A stretch of DNA of 64,000 bases from Dolomedes plantarius (GCA_907164885.2 OU015492.1:194027224-194091223); one strand, 5' to 3'. Numbered from the stretch's first letter, positions 11,935 to 23,830 are shown. The notes: a model not told the origin generated them from the letters alone. A program made the numbers and translations.

Positions 11935-12454
11935 TGGAATCTCGATCTATCGTTTTCGAAGGGACTGACTGAACTAAACCATAGATGCGGGAACATACAA
12001 AAAAGTATTAACATACCTTAAAGTTTGATATCCCTAAAATATAATTTATCACATACATAAATGCATATATATCTATAGTGTAATTGAAGATAAAATTCAA
12101 AGTTGTACTGAAATCCAAGATAATAATAATAATAATAATAAAAGAAATACACGTAGATACACAGGAATTTTGATTGAAATAAAAGTCTTTAATCGTCCTT
12201 TGTTTTTTGGCGGTTTTCTCTCCACAAGTAAACAATATTTTTTTGTGTTGCAAATTGCATTCTTTTTGGTATCGGTTATTGTGTGAGAGTATAAAGAAGC
12301 GGCAGCCTCGAATCGTTTGTAAATAGAACCATTCCATTGCACTGGATGGGGTCCGACATAAGACCACCAGGAAGTTCTGCCTTCCGAGTGAAACTCTCAT
12401 CGGCCAGTGTAGAATGATGAAATCAGAAACTTCTCACACCCTAGACCAAACACC
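11932..12454. mobile_element. Tigger-like end repeat A, copy 1
   Basis: Starts CAGTGGAATCTCGATCTATC next to TA. About 520 bp match 26118-26650 closely, including an ATT/ATA microsatellite. The homology stops at about 12454 (AAACACCA), where Tigger element sequence begins. The end resembles pogo/Tigger TIRs (CAGT..AATCTC). No right terminus is visible. Confidence 0.65.
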
Positions 12455-12926
12455 ACGATCTCTATTTAAAGACGATATTTCCCGGTTCTGGCCCCTCCGA
12501 CGTAAAAAAATTATATTTAAAGACGACGTTGTTTCTGTTTAACGACGATTTTTTTCTACATGATAAACTTTTTCTTCAACATTTTATCTATAGGAGGGTT
12601 ACCTTCTGTGGGGGAGTTTGGTTTCAATGACAGACCCGGGATTTCCTTCATGTTTGTTGCAATCTATAGACTTGTTGCAGTAGAAGAAACCGGGGGAGGG
12701 GGGGATAACTCTTTCTCGGAAGATCGAACATTCTTTTCTGGTGGATCGAATTTCTAGTGCGGGTGTGGAATCACTCTATTGTACCTACCATGTTGTCATG
12801 TGATTTACGAACTGTCCAAACGCACCCCTCTCTCACTCCTTCTGGGAAGCACGTGTTCATGTTTAGAGAATTCCTGGTTGTGTGTAGGAGCTCATTCCAG
12901 CAGGAATACGAGGTGAGCAGAGCAAA

Positions 12927-14755
12927 ATGACATCAAAACGAAAGCATCTTACGCTATACGAAAAAGTGAAAATTATTGAAAACTGGGAAGAAAGTGTTGG
13001 AAAGTCCAATTCGCAAGACAATTTCAGCTACCCGAGTCTACTCTCAAAGGCATTTTAGCAAGCAAAGAGAAAATTCTTGAAGCAGCACAAAAATTTGGTT
13101 TGGGATTCAAATCCAAACGGCAGAAAATTCAATGTGGCCGATCAGAAGAGTTTGATAAGGCAGTCCTGCAATGGTTTCATCAAGCAAGAGCACCTAACAT
13201 TCCAATTTCCGGAGTGATATTTAAAGAAAATGCTATTATTCTGGCAGAAAAGTTTGGGATGCAAAATTTTCAGACTTCAGCTAGTTGGCTAGCAAAGTTC
13301 AAAGAAAGATACGGACTTGTATTTAAAAGCATATCTGGCTAAAGTGGCTCCGCAAATGAAAAAATAGTGGAAGAATGAAAAATAGTGCGGAAGGGGATAT
13401 TAGATGGATATGATAAGAAGAACATATTCAATGCAGATGAGAAGGGCCTATTCTATAATATGGTGCCTAATAAAACCTTAACGTATATGGGCGAAAAGTG
13501 CTTTGGTGGAAAACACAGTAAGGAACGATTGACTGTTTTACTGTGCACTAATTCGGATGGATCTGAGAAATTTCCACCACTAGTTATAGGCAAATCAAAG
13601 CAACCAAGATGTTTTAAGAATATCACCAGGAAACCTTGTGAGTACCGCAATAACAATAAAGCGTGGATGACATCACAAATTTTTATTGACTGGATTAGAA
13701 AATTTGATGCAAAAATGCATCAAGAAAATAGAAAAGTTTTACTTTTAATCGACCGATGCACTGTATATACCAGGGCCGCAAAGAGACTTTACGGGGCCTG
13801 GGGCAAACTTCTGTTGGGGGCCCCAAGACTATTTTTCAGAAGACTATTTCGTAGTAAGAGAAATCTGATTAATCAAATATTTTTTTTTTATTTTTGGGGG
13901 GCCCCATTTTTCAGGAGATTATTTTGAATTTTGAAGTACGGTACAGGTTTCAGAATTTTCTTTCGGGGGAAATCTAATAAATAAATTTTTATAAATTTTT
14001 TGTGGCCCCTCCGGCAGTTAGGGGCCTGGGGCAAAGTGCCCCAGTTGACCCCGCCCCTCTGGCTGGCCCTGAGTATATACTCTAAATGTCCCTGGACTTA
14101 CAAATTTGACTATCCATTTCTTACCAGCTAATTGCACTAGCAAGTTTCAGCCATTAGACCTGGGTATCTTTCGCAGTGTGAAAGCATACTACAGAAAGTC
14201 TTTAATTAGGAAATTATTAAACAATTCGGCTGACATTATAAAAATGAGAAAATTTACGATCTTGGAAGCAATGCACATGATAACATCAGTATGGATAGAA
14301 GTTTCTTCATCCACAATAATAACTGCTTTCGCTTTGCTGGAATTCACAAAGAACTTGTAGTGGAACTGCAAAGTACGGATGTAGAAATTAACGAAGATGA
14401 CATTACCCCTGAAGAATGGAGAAGTCTTGTTGAAGATGAGTATGTTTGAATTCAAAATTTCTACAATTGTGATGAATCTGTTTTAACAACAGATTACAGA
14501 AATGTAGAACAAATTTGTGAAGATATAGTAAACGAAAACACAATGTCAGACGAAGAAGGTGAAGTTGAAGATACGGAAAACGAGACACTGCCACCGTCTT
14601 ACACAGATGCAATTTCTGCTCTAGATATTCTCCGACGCTATATTACATCGAAAATGGAAGGTGACTCATTTAACATTTTAGAAAATATGGAAAAGAGAAT
14701 AACGAAAACAAGGCGAATGAAGCAATCAACACTTTTTGAATTTTTTAAAACGTAA
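12927..14755 (+). pseudogene. Tigger (pogo) transposase pseudogene
   Basis: The ATG at 12927 opens MTSKRKHLTLYEKVKIIENW, a psq-type HTH. A frameshift near 13010 moves on to a CENP-B HTH (13030-13342: KEKILEAAQKFG, SASWLAKFKERYG). Stops at 13340 and 13377 precede the DDE_1 domain: NADEKG (first Asp, about 13433), LLLIDRCTVY (second Asp; Arg stands where active relatives have Asn) and, after the 302-bp MITE, TSKFQPLDLGIF (third Asp). A C-terminal tail ends KQSTLFEFF at 14755. With the MITE removed the frame would be about 509 codons, normal for the family. Dead copy: one frameshift, several stops and an insertion. Confidence 0.9.
13771..14072. mobile_element. hAT-type MITE inside the Tigger transposase
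   Basis: A 302-bp insertion starting CAGGGCCGCAAAGAG and ending GGCCCTGA, flanked by an exact 8-bp repeat GTATATAC at 13763-13770 and 14073-14080. The 8-bp TSD and CAGGGCC ends fit hAT. Inside, GGGGCC-rich segments (GGGGGCCCC) are repeated. Confidence 0.85.
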
Positions 14756-15057
14756 TTTATTGTATTGTTTGTACTTTTTTTTCAATGTAATTTAAAATAA
14801 CTTTTTGTGACTAAAATAATGATGATAATAAAAATAACTTTTTGTGACTAAAATAATGATGATAATAAAAATAACATTTTTAAGCACGCCAATATATTAA
14901 GAAATATATTGACAGTCCTAAGCCTGTAAAGTGTGAAGGGAAATGTTATTTTTTCACAAGTTCTGTTTAAGGACGATCTTCTACTTCAGGACGATTTTTC
15001 ACGGTCCCTTGAAAGTCGTTAAACAGAGAGCCAACTGTATGTATATATATATATACT

Positions 15058-15853
15058 TGTGATGCCCCGTACCTCACGCCGTGGAGGAGAGGCATAGCAC
15101 TAATCAGAGGTGTAGCTGGAACGAAGGTGTGATGCAGACGGGCGCAGTGTAGATCCAGGGAAGCACTTACGAGCTTTAGGCGAGAAACGCACACATGGAG
15201 CCATTGATGAAATACACAACTTCGAAGACTTGCTTTATTTATTAGAAGGCATTAGCTGCAGTGGCCACATGATTTGGCCTGACGGGGCGCGGATTACATT
15301 ACCAGACAGAAGCGGGCCGCAGGTCCGACAGCAACGAGAGTTAGACACCAAGAGAGAGAAATCTTCTTTTCACGCAAATAGTAAATGAGTGCTTTTCGAT
15401 ATTGACGCCAGAGGGCCTAAACTACTTAATATTTTAATTGGGCGACTTTAGATTCGTGGAGTTCATGTGCCCACTTAAGTTTTGTCCGAGGACTTTACTG
15501 CTAGATTCCTCGCTTGTTAGAACCGCGAACTATTGACCTGGGTGCAGGATAAGTGGCCATAAAGTTCTTATAAAGTGTGGTTTTGACGCTACAGAACCCA
15601 TAAATTTAGAGTGGTTCGAGGGCTCTTCAAGAATTTTGACATTACACTGGCATTTGGAATCTCATAAACTTTCTACACTCATATCTGGAGATGTTATTGA
15701 GTTCAGATATTTCAATGCCTGTATAATGATCTGCAGGGCTAATATAAATTATCTTATTTTACTTTTAGGTTGCAATTTTAGAAAAGGGGTCGTGCTTTAT
15801 TAGCAGGATAATTTTAAATACGCTTTAGAAATATAATGGTGGGCCGTTATTAT

Positions 15854-15860
<7 letters not shown>
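15058..15860 (-). repeat. Dispersed repeat C, copy 1, LTR-like
   Basis: About 500-570 bp from about 15225 match 25440-26007 (GGTCCGACAGCAACGAGAGT, TTGACCTGGGTGCAGGATAA, GGGGTCGTGCTTTATTA). The upstream part beginning TGTGATGCCCC is only in this copy. Minus-strand AATAAATAAAGC near 15230 could be a poly(A) signal, so a minus-strand LTR is possible. No coding. Confidence 0.5.
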
Positions 15861-15888
<28 letters not shown>

Positions 15889-15979
15889 TTATTTATTTAT
15901 TATTCATTTATATATATATAGAGAGAGAGGGGGGGAAGGTAGACAGACAGATAGATAGATAGATAGTTAGATAGATAGA
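15854..15979. repeat. Compound microsatellite (CA, TA, TTTA, GA, GATA)
   Basis: Adjacent short runs of CA, TA, TTTA, GA and GATA units. Confidence 0.9.
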
Positions 15980-16129
15980 TAAATTCTCTTTACTCGTAGG
16001 AATGCTGGATTGTGCTGAAGATGTGATCTTTTTGTCCACGTTCAATTTCATTTACTTTTTACTGTATATTTAACACTTTCCTGCTTCCCCATAATTCCGT
16101 ATTTCAGTCGTCACTATTCTATTTGCCAT

Positions 16130-16430
16130 TCCCACAGTCATGTGATATTAAGCGAGACAGCTCTGTACATTTGGCAACAAATCAAATCAACAGTAACTAT
16201 GCGCCCGCAGTAATTGGTCTACAATGGAGAGCTGCATTAGGGACCAAATTAATGGCCACCTTCCTCCCAAACCCCTTCCGCCATATGAAGCCTAGTTGTA
16301 TTATAGAATTGTGATATTCAAGCATTCATGGTTTATAATGCTAGAAGCATTTCCAAATGTTTCATTGATTAGATCTTGCTTGCTTGTGATGAATGGCTAA
16401 ATGTGTGGATGTAACAGAGGATGGAGAGTT
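16130..16430. repeat. Dispersed repeat W, copy 1
   Basis: Diverged homology to 43030-43345: GGCAACAAATCAAA, CGCAGTAATTGGTCTACAAT, GAAGCATTTC and ATCTTGCTT occur in the same order. The 63-codon frame here is not conserved in the other copy. Family unknown. Confidence 0.5.
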
Positions 16431-16818
16431 GGAATGATTTTGCAATGAAATCGAATTCCCATTGATGGCGGTTGATAATACTCGGTTCCTGAATCCTCAA
16501 AGGATTCTGAAAGGATAGACAGGATAATAAACGATTGTTTATTTATAAGCCTGGCGTTTCTGCGGGAAAAATTAAATAGCTTATTTCTGCATGTAACCAT
16601 AAATAGAACAAATATTAAATGCCAAAGCCTTCTCTAAAACAAAATTGATCGAATACACATGAATTGAACAATATCATTCCCGTTATATTCTTATTTTTTT
16701 TTTGTTTTCTTTTACAAGTTAATAAATAAAAGACCATGATCTAGAAAAATCGAATGAAACTCCCGTTTTTCTTCAAAAGTTCCTGACACAGGCGACATTA
16801 AACGACATTATTTTTTCA
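16431..16818. other. No recognisable feature
   Basis: Nothing supported before the Helitron. Confidence 0.5.
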
Positions 16819-17474
16819 TCTATATATATAAAACAGTTCCGTAACTGACTCATTCAATCACTGACTGACATACAACGCACAGACCAAACCGCTGGATCTA
16901 AAGGGCTGAAATTTTGCATGGCGATTCTTCTAATAGTGTAGGGGTGCACTAAGAAAGATTTTTCAAAAATTCCTCTTAGATTTTTAAAATGAAATTTTTA
17001 AGCTGCTTTTTAAACTTTTTTTACGTTTGCATTTAAAATAATAATTTGAGGGTTATAAAATTTATATCAAGAGAAAGATCATAAAAATTCCTTTAAAATG
17101 ATATATTTTTCGAACCTTTACCTCTATTTTCTGATTTTTGGTGAATTTTTAAAGATTAATTTTTATAATTTAATTTATTAAATGCTGATCACGTGATTTC
17201 CTTTTCTGGTACTTTAAATAAATTTATCGTCACGTGCATAACAACTTGATAGACAAAAAGCTTTCTTTCTAATACAGCAGACGATTGGATAATATCCAAA
17301 AAATTAGCCCTTACGATTTTTTTCTAAATATATATATTTTTTTTACATCAATTGTATACATTGATCGTCGCATTTATTATAAATATATATAATTTTTTTT
17401 GGCATTAATTGCATACATTGACCGTTGTATTTAATTTGAATGTACTCCGTAGCGAAGCGCGGGTTTTCAGCTAG
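16819..17474 (+). mobile_element. Complete non-autonomous Helitron
   Basis: Starts TCTATATATATAAAACAG at 16819 and ends TTTTCAGCTAG at 17474, preceded by a GC-rich hairpin-like stretch (CCGTAGCGAAGCGCGG). It lies between A16818 and T17475, the AT insertion rule of Helitrons, with no TSD. Four copies in the window (also about 6293, 39349 and 61656) share the same ends and body. It has no Rep/helicase, so it must be moved in trans. Confidence 0.88.
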
Positions 17475-17657
17475 TATCGAATAAAAATTAAAATCACTCA
17501 GCAAGTTATTTGCTGTTAGAAGATCAGAAGCAGGTAAATCTCCGATATAGCTTGAAGAGAACAGTTAAATATTTTCGGTAACAAGTATTGACTATTATTA
17601 ATTTTAATTCTTGCGGAGTAACCTACTTATTATTTATATAAACTACCACTATTTGGG

Positions 17658-17989
17658 GTAGCCCAGTGGCTAAGTGGTTAAGGCATCAGCCTCCCACTCC
17701 GGGGGCACGGGTTCGAGTCCCGCATAAGACTTGGTTTTATTCTGGAGCACTCGTCAGTCTTCAGCCCGCAAAAATAGCCCCGCCTAAAAAGGGGAGTTGC
17801 AACCCGTCGTCCATCCCCTGTGTCATCGCTTGTTAATAAAAATTCTTCTGTGATTTCTGTTTCTATTTTCTTGTATCCATATGTACACCGAACTGGGGTG
17901 TGACGTATACAAGTCCAACCACTCTTGAGGCAATGGCACCTCCTCTTCTGCGGAGAGTGCATCCGCAGACACGACAATAAACAAACAAT
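17658..17989 (+). mobile_element. tRNA-derived SINE with 12-bp TSD
   Basis: The head has an A box (TAGCCCAGTGGCTAAGTGG) and a B box (GGGTTCGAGTCCC). A 3' body ends with ATAAACAAACAAT. The exact 12-bp repeat CCACTATTTGGG lies at 17646-17657 and 17990-18001, proving target-primed insertion. The tRNA-like part is not a working tRNA gene: the acceptor stem cannot close and the B box runs into SINE body. Confidence 0.9.
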
Positions 17990-18116
17990 CCACTATTTGG
18001 GCATTTTTTGTAAAAAAAAATTTTTTACGGAAAAAGTATTTCTGCAATTCTAGGTTAATGTAAAAATGATACGAGTCATTCTAATTATAGCTGTCAGGAG
18101 CTATATATTATATATA

Positions 18117-18299
18117 CAGTAGAACCCCGATTTTACGTTGTCCTTTTCGTACGTTATCGCGTTTCATACGTCATTTTCTGCTGGTCCGTGAAAATTGCCT
18201 ATACTATGCTTAGATTATGTTTTAACCCCGAGTTTACGTTTTCCCGTTTCGTACGTTTTTTACCGTTGGTCCCATGAAAAACGTAAAATAGGGGTTCCA

Positions 18300-18302
<3 letters not shown>
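18117..18302. mobile_element. Short Tigger-like MITE
   Basis: A 186-bp element; left CAGTAGAACCCCGATTTTAC, right inverse CAGTGGAACCCCTATTTTAC, with TA on both sides. Internal motifs TTTCGTACGTT and AACCCCGAGTTTACG repeat the ends. Right flank is a TA array. Confidence 0.85.

Positions 18303-18347
<45 letters not shown>
18303..18347. repeat. (TA)n microsatellite
   Basis: TA run beginning at the TA next to the MITE end. Confidence 0.95.
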
Positions 18348-18349
<2 letters not shown>

Positions 18350-18972
18350 CCCTTTTTCCTCCGAGCTCCTGATATGTCTTATAGCCTCTTCAAAATCCAG
18401 ATCTGGGCCTATCTCTTAGGACTCGAATTTTGTATGAACATTTTTTACCATTTTCACACAAGGAAATACCTCTAGATTTCAATAAATTGCTGCGTGAAAG
18501 AATTTTTGGGTCATTGTCTTCAAATTTGAAGTAAAAGAATTAGATTAACTGGTCTTGTAAATTCGAGGGTGAAATTTTTAAAAAAATGAAATTAAAGTAA
18601 TTTTTCAGCTTTTTTATATGCTTCTAAAAATATTCCTTTCAAAGTCCAAGTTTCATCTCGACAGTTCATGTCATTTCACCACAACCCTGAACACAATAAT
18701 GTAGGAATTTTTAAAATTTTGAGCAATTTATGTCTCGGAAATTAGCAAGAAATCGGTCAGAAATACGTCATAATGGCTTACTGTTGCTATGACTAATTTT
18801 TTTAATTATAATAATAAAAATAATAATAATAATAATACGTTTAAGATGTATCACCCTGTATACCTCCTTATCGACAGTGCTTTCCTTGGATGTCACTAAT
18901 TTACCCTTAACCTAATTATCCCCAGAAAGGCCTTGCTGAGAAGTCAGTTATTGCAACATGATGAAGAATCAC
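18348..18972. other. No recognisable feature
   Basis: AT-rich; short (ATA)n run at about 18808-18838 only. Confidence 0.5.
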
Positions 18973-18976
18973 TTCG

Positions 18977-19234
18977 TCACCTGAGTGCAAGAACTACGTA
19001 ACTCGATTCTGCAAGTTCTTGAAGATCTCGAGATATCTTTTCTTGAAGCGAGAAAATTCTCGTCGTTTTGTTTGTCTAATTATTACACCAGCCAACAGAT
19101 GGCATTAGGTTAGCAGCAAAGTGAGTTGTCTAGTTTTTGCATTCAGTTCTTATGTAATTTAGCTATAAATAGCCAGATATCTCAAAAATAATTTTTTTTT
19201 TTTGAGTTACCTAGTTCTTGAACTCAGGTGATGA
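18977..19234. repeat. Inverted-repeat element, possible MITE
   Basis: TCACCTGAGTGCAAGAACTA at the left is mirrored at the right by an arm ending CTTGAACTCAGGTGA; the arms are about 28 bp. No clear TSD. Its right arm is the start of the 176-bp duplication that follows. Confidence 0.5.
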
Positions 19235-19571
19235 CTTAAAACCTTGTCAAAACGTTATTTATCCATTTAATATAACCTTTTGTAACTTAGGCAACATAAT
19301 GCCTAAAATCTTTTCACAGTCCGTTTAGTTTTAGAGCCCATTTGCTAATTAACCCACTTACAGATGATGTCTATGCAAAAAAATACATAAAAAATGAACT
19401 CAGGTGATGACTTAAAACCTTGTCAAAACGTTATTTATCCATTTAATATAACCTTTTGTAACTTAGGCAACATAATGCCTAAAATCTTTTCACAGTCCGT
19501 TTAGTTTTAGAGCCCATTTGCTAATTAACCCACTTACAGATGATGTCTATGCAAAAAAATACATAAAAAAT
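19220..19571. repeat. Exact tandem duplication, 2 x 176 bp
   Basis: 19220-19395 and 19396-19571 appear identical base for base by eye, starting GAACTCAGGTGATGAC. Such identity in otherwise decayed sequence means a very recent duplication or an assembly artefact. Confidence 0.9.
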
Positions 19572-20791
19572 GTAATTGTATATATATCCGAGCAAAATTA
19601 GAGATCATAAAAACAGCCACATTCACCTTAATCAATGTGATAATGCATTACAATTGTCAAACAAAGCAGAGAGTATTCAAACGGATTCATTAACTTCTAG
19701 CTGGTGAAATGTTAATTCAATGGGAACTTTTGCATGCATTCTCCAAATACACAGTGCTTTTCTGTTATGCTCTTGAAAACCTTTTCTATAACTCATGTCG
19801 TACAGACAGTATGAGGTCTTGCTCCCGTGTTTAATGATCATGTCATGTGCTAAAAATGCAGAAAGGGGCGAAATTCATTGTCAATGGGTAACACTCCGGC
19901 TTTGAATATCACTTCACTCCCAGTATGAATTGTGATTATCTACAAGGAATGGATGAGCACATATTCAAAAGCGAATATCGTATCAGGCTAGTTCCATTTA
20001 ATTGATGCTTGTATTCCAGAGTCATTCAGAACGATACACACTACCGGAGTGGTCAATGAATTTCGTGAACAAACTTTTGTCACAGCAATTGAAAATGCTG
20101 TATAAATGAAGCTGAAACATGCGTAATTCAGATATGGTTCGGACTGAATAACATCCGTTGATAAATATTGAATTCCTTTTTGAAACTATTCCTAATAGAA
20201 TTCGAGCTGTGTAATATGTTTAACGTGTCAGTTTTTTTTTTCAAAAACCATTCTCTTCTATCATGTACAAGATTAGAACCAGTGTATTGAAAAATATTAC
20301 ATAATTGTGAAAATACCGAAAAATGTAGTAAAAAAATCAAAAGCTTTTGATCTAGTACGTGATTTTGGCTCTCCCTAATTTATCAAATTAAATCTCCTGA
20401 AACTAGCATAGTAGTACGATTAAAATGTTTATTCATAAATAATAAATTGATATTAATATATTTTTATTTTATATGGAACTCTAAGATAATGTTTCTAATA
20501 TTTTGTGCATTTTTTATCAGAAAAAAAAAATTAAAATTGGGTGACATTCGAAGTTTCTTTTTCAACAAACACAAATAGCTCCTTTAATATGTCTATTTAA
20601 AGTTCAGTATACACAAATTTATGGTTAGGACTGTGATTTATTGTAAATTTTAAAAGCATACTTACATAGATACTTAATATTTGCATGCAAAACATTTTAA
20701 GAAAAAACAAAGCTCAAAGCATAAAAACGGGTTTTACAACTTATTGTGATGTTTCTGTTTACTTCATGTTGCGAGCATCATTTTGGCATGA
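19572..20791. other. No recognisable feature
   Basis: AT-rich; no supported gene. Minus-strand frame at 20128-20340 has no recognisable content. Confidence 0.5.
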
Positions 20792-21266
20792 GATATCTAT
20801 ATTTTCTCAATCTAAAATAAGGGGTATTTTTTTATATATATTTAATTGCGTATGCAATTTATTTTTGATCAGAAAAATAATAGATTCCCAGCTTATTTTT
20901 AACGCCGCTTCATTTTACTGTATCAGATATCTATATTTTCACAATCTAAAATAAGGGGGATTTTTTCATATATTTAATAGCGTACGTAATTTATTTTTGA
21001 TCAGAAAAATAAATTTCATTTTGGCATGGGATATCTATATTTTCTCAATCTAAAATAAGGGGAATTTTTTTATATATTTAATTGCGTACGTAATTTATTT
21101 TTGATCAGAAAAATAAATTTCATTTTGGCATGGGATATCTATATTTTCTCAATCTAAAATAAGGGGAATTTTTTTATATATTTAATTGCGTACGCAATTT
21201 ATTTTTAATCAGAAAAATAATAGGTTCCCTGCTTATTTGTAACGCCGCTTCATTTTACTGTATCAT
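20792..21266. repeat. Four-copy tandem repeat, 104-133 bp period
   Basis: GATATCTATATTTTC recurs at 20792, 20925, 21030 and 21134, each followed by TCTAAAATAAGGGG, a TATATTTAAT stretch, the near-palindrome ATTGCGTACGCAAT (or variant) and TTTTTGATCAGAAAAATAA. Copies one and four carry an extra segment (CTTATTTTTAACGCCGCTTC). Confidence 0.85.
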
Positions 21267-22127
21267 ACATGAGAAGTCCAAAATAGCTCGTAATTTAAGG
21301 ATAACATTTTTCATTTGAACCTCTGGGAGAGATTTAAATAATACTTACTCTTTACTAAGGTTCAAGGAGCCATCTAGTTTAGTTAAGCTATGTAGGCCAA
21401 ATTAAATAACAAAAAACTGGAGACATTTCAACAAGAGAATGATAACAGTTCTAACTCACCTACAAATTTTAATGTGAATCCATTAAACTTTTAATTTCAT
21501 CCACAGATTTTTTTTTCTCTGAGTGAAAACATTGTTTTTCCTATTTATAGTATGGTATCGAATTTTACATTCTCAATTAAATTCCTAAAACCTTTATGAC
21601 TATGCAAGTATGGAAATTTGTCATAAACCATACTTTACTTCTAGAAATATTGTTCGATTTTAAGTACCTCTTTAAAAAAGCGGTACGTCATTTAACGCAA
21701 TTTAAATGATCTAACGCTTTTGCGTTAGATCATTTAAGTTTTCATGATCTAACGCTTTTGGAAAGAACAATATTTTTCTTTTTTACACTTCTAACTCAAA
21801 AAAATTTCTTCACATTCAAAGAATATGATATTATCATATTCTAAGAGATGATATTATCATTTCTATCTATCATATGAGAATATGATATTCTTCACATTCA
21901 AAGGATATGATATTAAGAATATAATATTGCCTATCTTAAAAACTTAAATTATAATTTATTAATGCTTAGATATTCGTTAATCATTAGCGAATGTATCTTA
22001 AAGCTAAGCAAGGGATATTTTTCTAAAGTGTTTTCAAATATTTCAACTATATATTTACATGTTAAAAAATTACCATTGAAAACAAGTCACATGTACCTGA
22101 TTGTTAATGCATCACATATATGTATAT
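21267..22127. other. No gene seen; contains a hairpin at 21702
   Basis: AT-rich, with short GATATTATCAT repeats near 21830-21930; no coding. Confidence 0.5.
21702..21737. repeat. Perfect 16-bp hairpin, TTTT loop
   Basis: TTAAATGATCTAACGC, loop TTTT, then the exact inverse. Part of the arm (ATGATCTAACGCTTTT) recurs just downstream at about 21745. Confidence 0.8.
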
Positions 22128-22798
22128 CGCACCTCTACTAGAAGAGTGTTACATCTCAAAATAGTCATATTTTCAGGAAGAGCTAAAGAAGATAGATGTC
22201 GAAATTTCATTTCTTGTTTTATGAATGCCTATAATAATTTGGGGAAAACTTATTATTCGAATCACTTCAGAAGGCAAAACTATATACTATTAAAGTTGTT
22301 TTCAATTTTTAGATCACGATTTTGATTTTTAATTGCAAGATATAACTGTCTTCTGGTAACCTCATTTTGTCAACATGGACTGAAAAGCTTGGGGGAATAC
22401 TGTAATATATCTGTGCTGATGCAAAATCTATCTAAACTTTTCACAGTACAAAGAAAAAACCTCGATACCATGAATAGCAGGTTAGAAAAAAATACAAATT
22501 TATATTCCAAATAAAAACATTTATTTTCCAAATAAAATTTAATGAACATTTTTTATTACAGGAACATTTTAATACAACAACGTTAGGCACTGACAAAAAT
22601 CTTATTTTCATTCTTCGCGCATGAGCAAGTTACCCCTCCTAGTTGTGGAAGAGGGTAATAAGCGCCATCTAGGAGATTGTGTTGGTACTAGGCTTATAAC
22701 ATTATTCGAGAATGAGAAGCCTTCTTATAGAGCATTGTGGTGCAATTATCTAAAAATCGAAAATTTCGGAGTTGTAACACTCTTTTAGCGGAGGTGCG
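22128..22798. mobile_element. TIR element N (CGCACCTC ends)
   Basis: The left CGCACCTCTACTAGAAGAGT and the inverse of the right CGCACCTCCGCTAAAAGAGT agree over about 30 bp, with TAT flanks on both sides. Ends resemble those of 27454-27698, so one family. No transposase. Confidence 0.65.
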
Positions 22799-23830
22799 AT
22801 ATTAGTGTGTGTGTGTGAATATAAACAATTTAAAAAATTTACAGCATGGGCAATAAAAGAAAGACAATGGGCAGTAAAATTTAACACTCTATAGATTTAA
22901 ACAAATATTTTACTGGATATGAGTAGTGAAAATTTTATTACATCTGAAGATGCTATCACCCCACTGGTTTTATGTCAGTTAATTTCTTTGGTGAAAGGAC
23001 AAGTACAGTAACCTCTTGAATAGAAATCACAGTCCAAAGACTTTCCCTAAATTCCTTGATATAAGTTATTGACAATAAAAACCTCAAATATATTGTGAAA
23101 AAATTTTCTTCGAAATGATTACTTGGTAATTGTGATCTGATATCTTAGATATCAAATCATAACAAAACTCTTCCTTAAAGATTTATTGTATCCAAAATGC
23201 CATAGTAATATTTATATAGTAATGATAGTTCAATCGCAATCTGACCGGGAATGGGAAAAGTCGCTGAATTTCATTTGACCCCCTATTTAATGTTTGGCTT
23301 ACTGTCTACCTGCTTTGTACAAGTAAGAAAAGCAATCCATTCGACTTGTCTTTCTACACTAATAGGGTCATAAGTTTCATTCCTTGTCTCGTGATATGTT
23401 TCTTTCTGTACACGTAAACATCGAACTGCTATACTGTTATAATAGTCTTTACTTTCGGATAAATAAAAGTATTATGAAAGTATTTTCTCTACACTTTTCT
23501 CCAGTCATCTTCTGCAGTTCCATCTTGTGTGATTTCTCTTTTTTTTCTCTCCCTTTTGATTGTTTGGATCAAGACTGATAATTGTGTTATTTGTCCTTTG
23601 GCAAGAAATAGTTTTAGAAAATGACTCGATTGTGAGCACAAACAGGCAAAGCTATATTTTTTCTCTAAACCACTATATCGCAAAATGTATTTCGAAAGCT
23701 TCTTTTCACAAGAAAAGATATTCTGGAAAACTCTTGCAGGGCTCGTGTAATAAAACCTAAAGAAATAATCACTCGTGTATACATTTTTTCTGTGATTCAG
23801 ATAATTTGTTAATTTAATTGTCTGTATTTG

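Larger units (their letters stand above)
12455..15037 (+). mobile_element. pogo/Tigger transposon, broken, with nested hAT MITE
   Basis: The right end at 15037 reads inwards as CAGTTGGCTCTCTGTTTAAC. A matching but end-eroded left copy (TCTCTATTTAAAGACGAT) lies near 12462. Both ends carry subterminal motifs of the type TTTAAAGACGA. The right end is followed by TA. Length is about 2.6 kb, of which 302 bp is a later hAT MITE. It encodes a CENP-B/jerky-type transposase, now a pseudogene. Confidence 0.8.

Noticed and set aside
11399..12021. Long Tyr/Ile-rich frames in TA arrays (also 4561-4827, 23897-24178, 27249-27647, 30870-31580, 53430-53761, 57189-57530)
   Set aside because: Any TA repeat is open in several frames on both strands; no protein signal beyond the repeat.
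12008..12400. 130-codon minus-strand frame also seen at 26194-26535
   Set aside because: Shared only because both are copies of repeat A; the frame is shifted between copies by an (ATA)n length change.
17658..17730. tRNA gene
   Set aside because: A and B boxes are present, but the stem ends do not pair, the segment continues into a SINE body, and a 12-bp TSD encloses the whole unit.
18990..19070. Another heat shock element
   Set aside because: Only isolated TTCnnGAA pairs; the 5-bp phasing breaks, unlike the motifs at 4322 and 6112.
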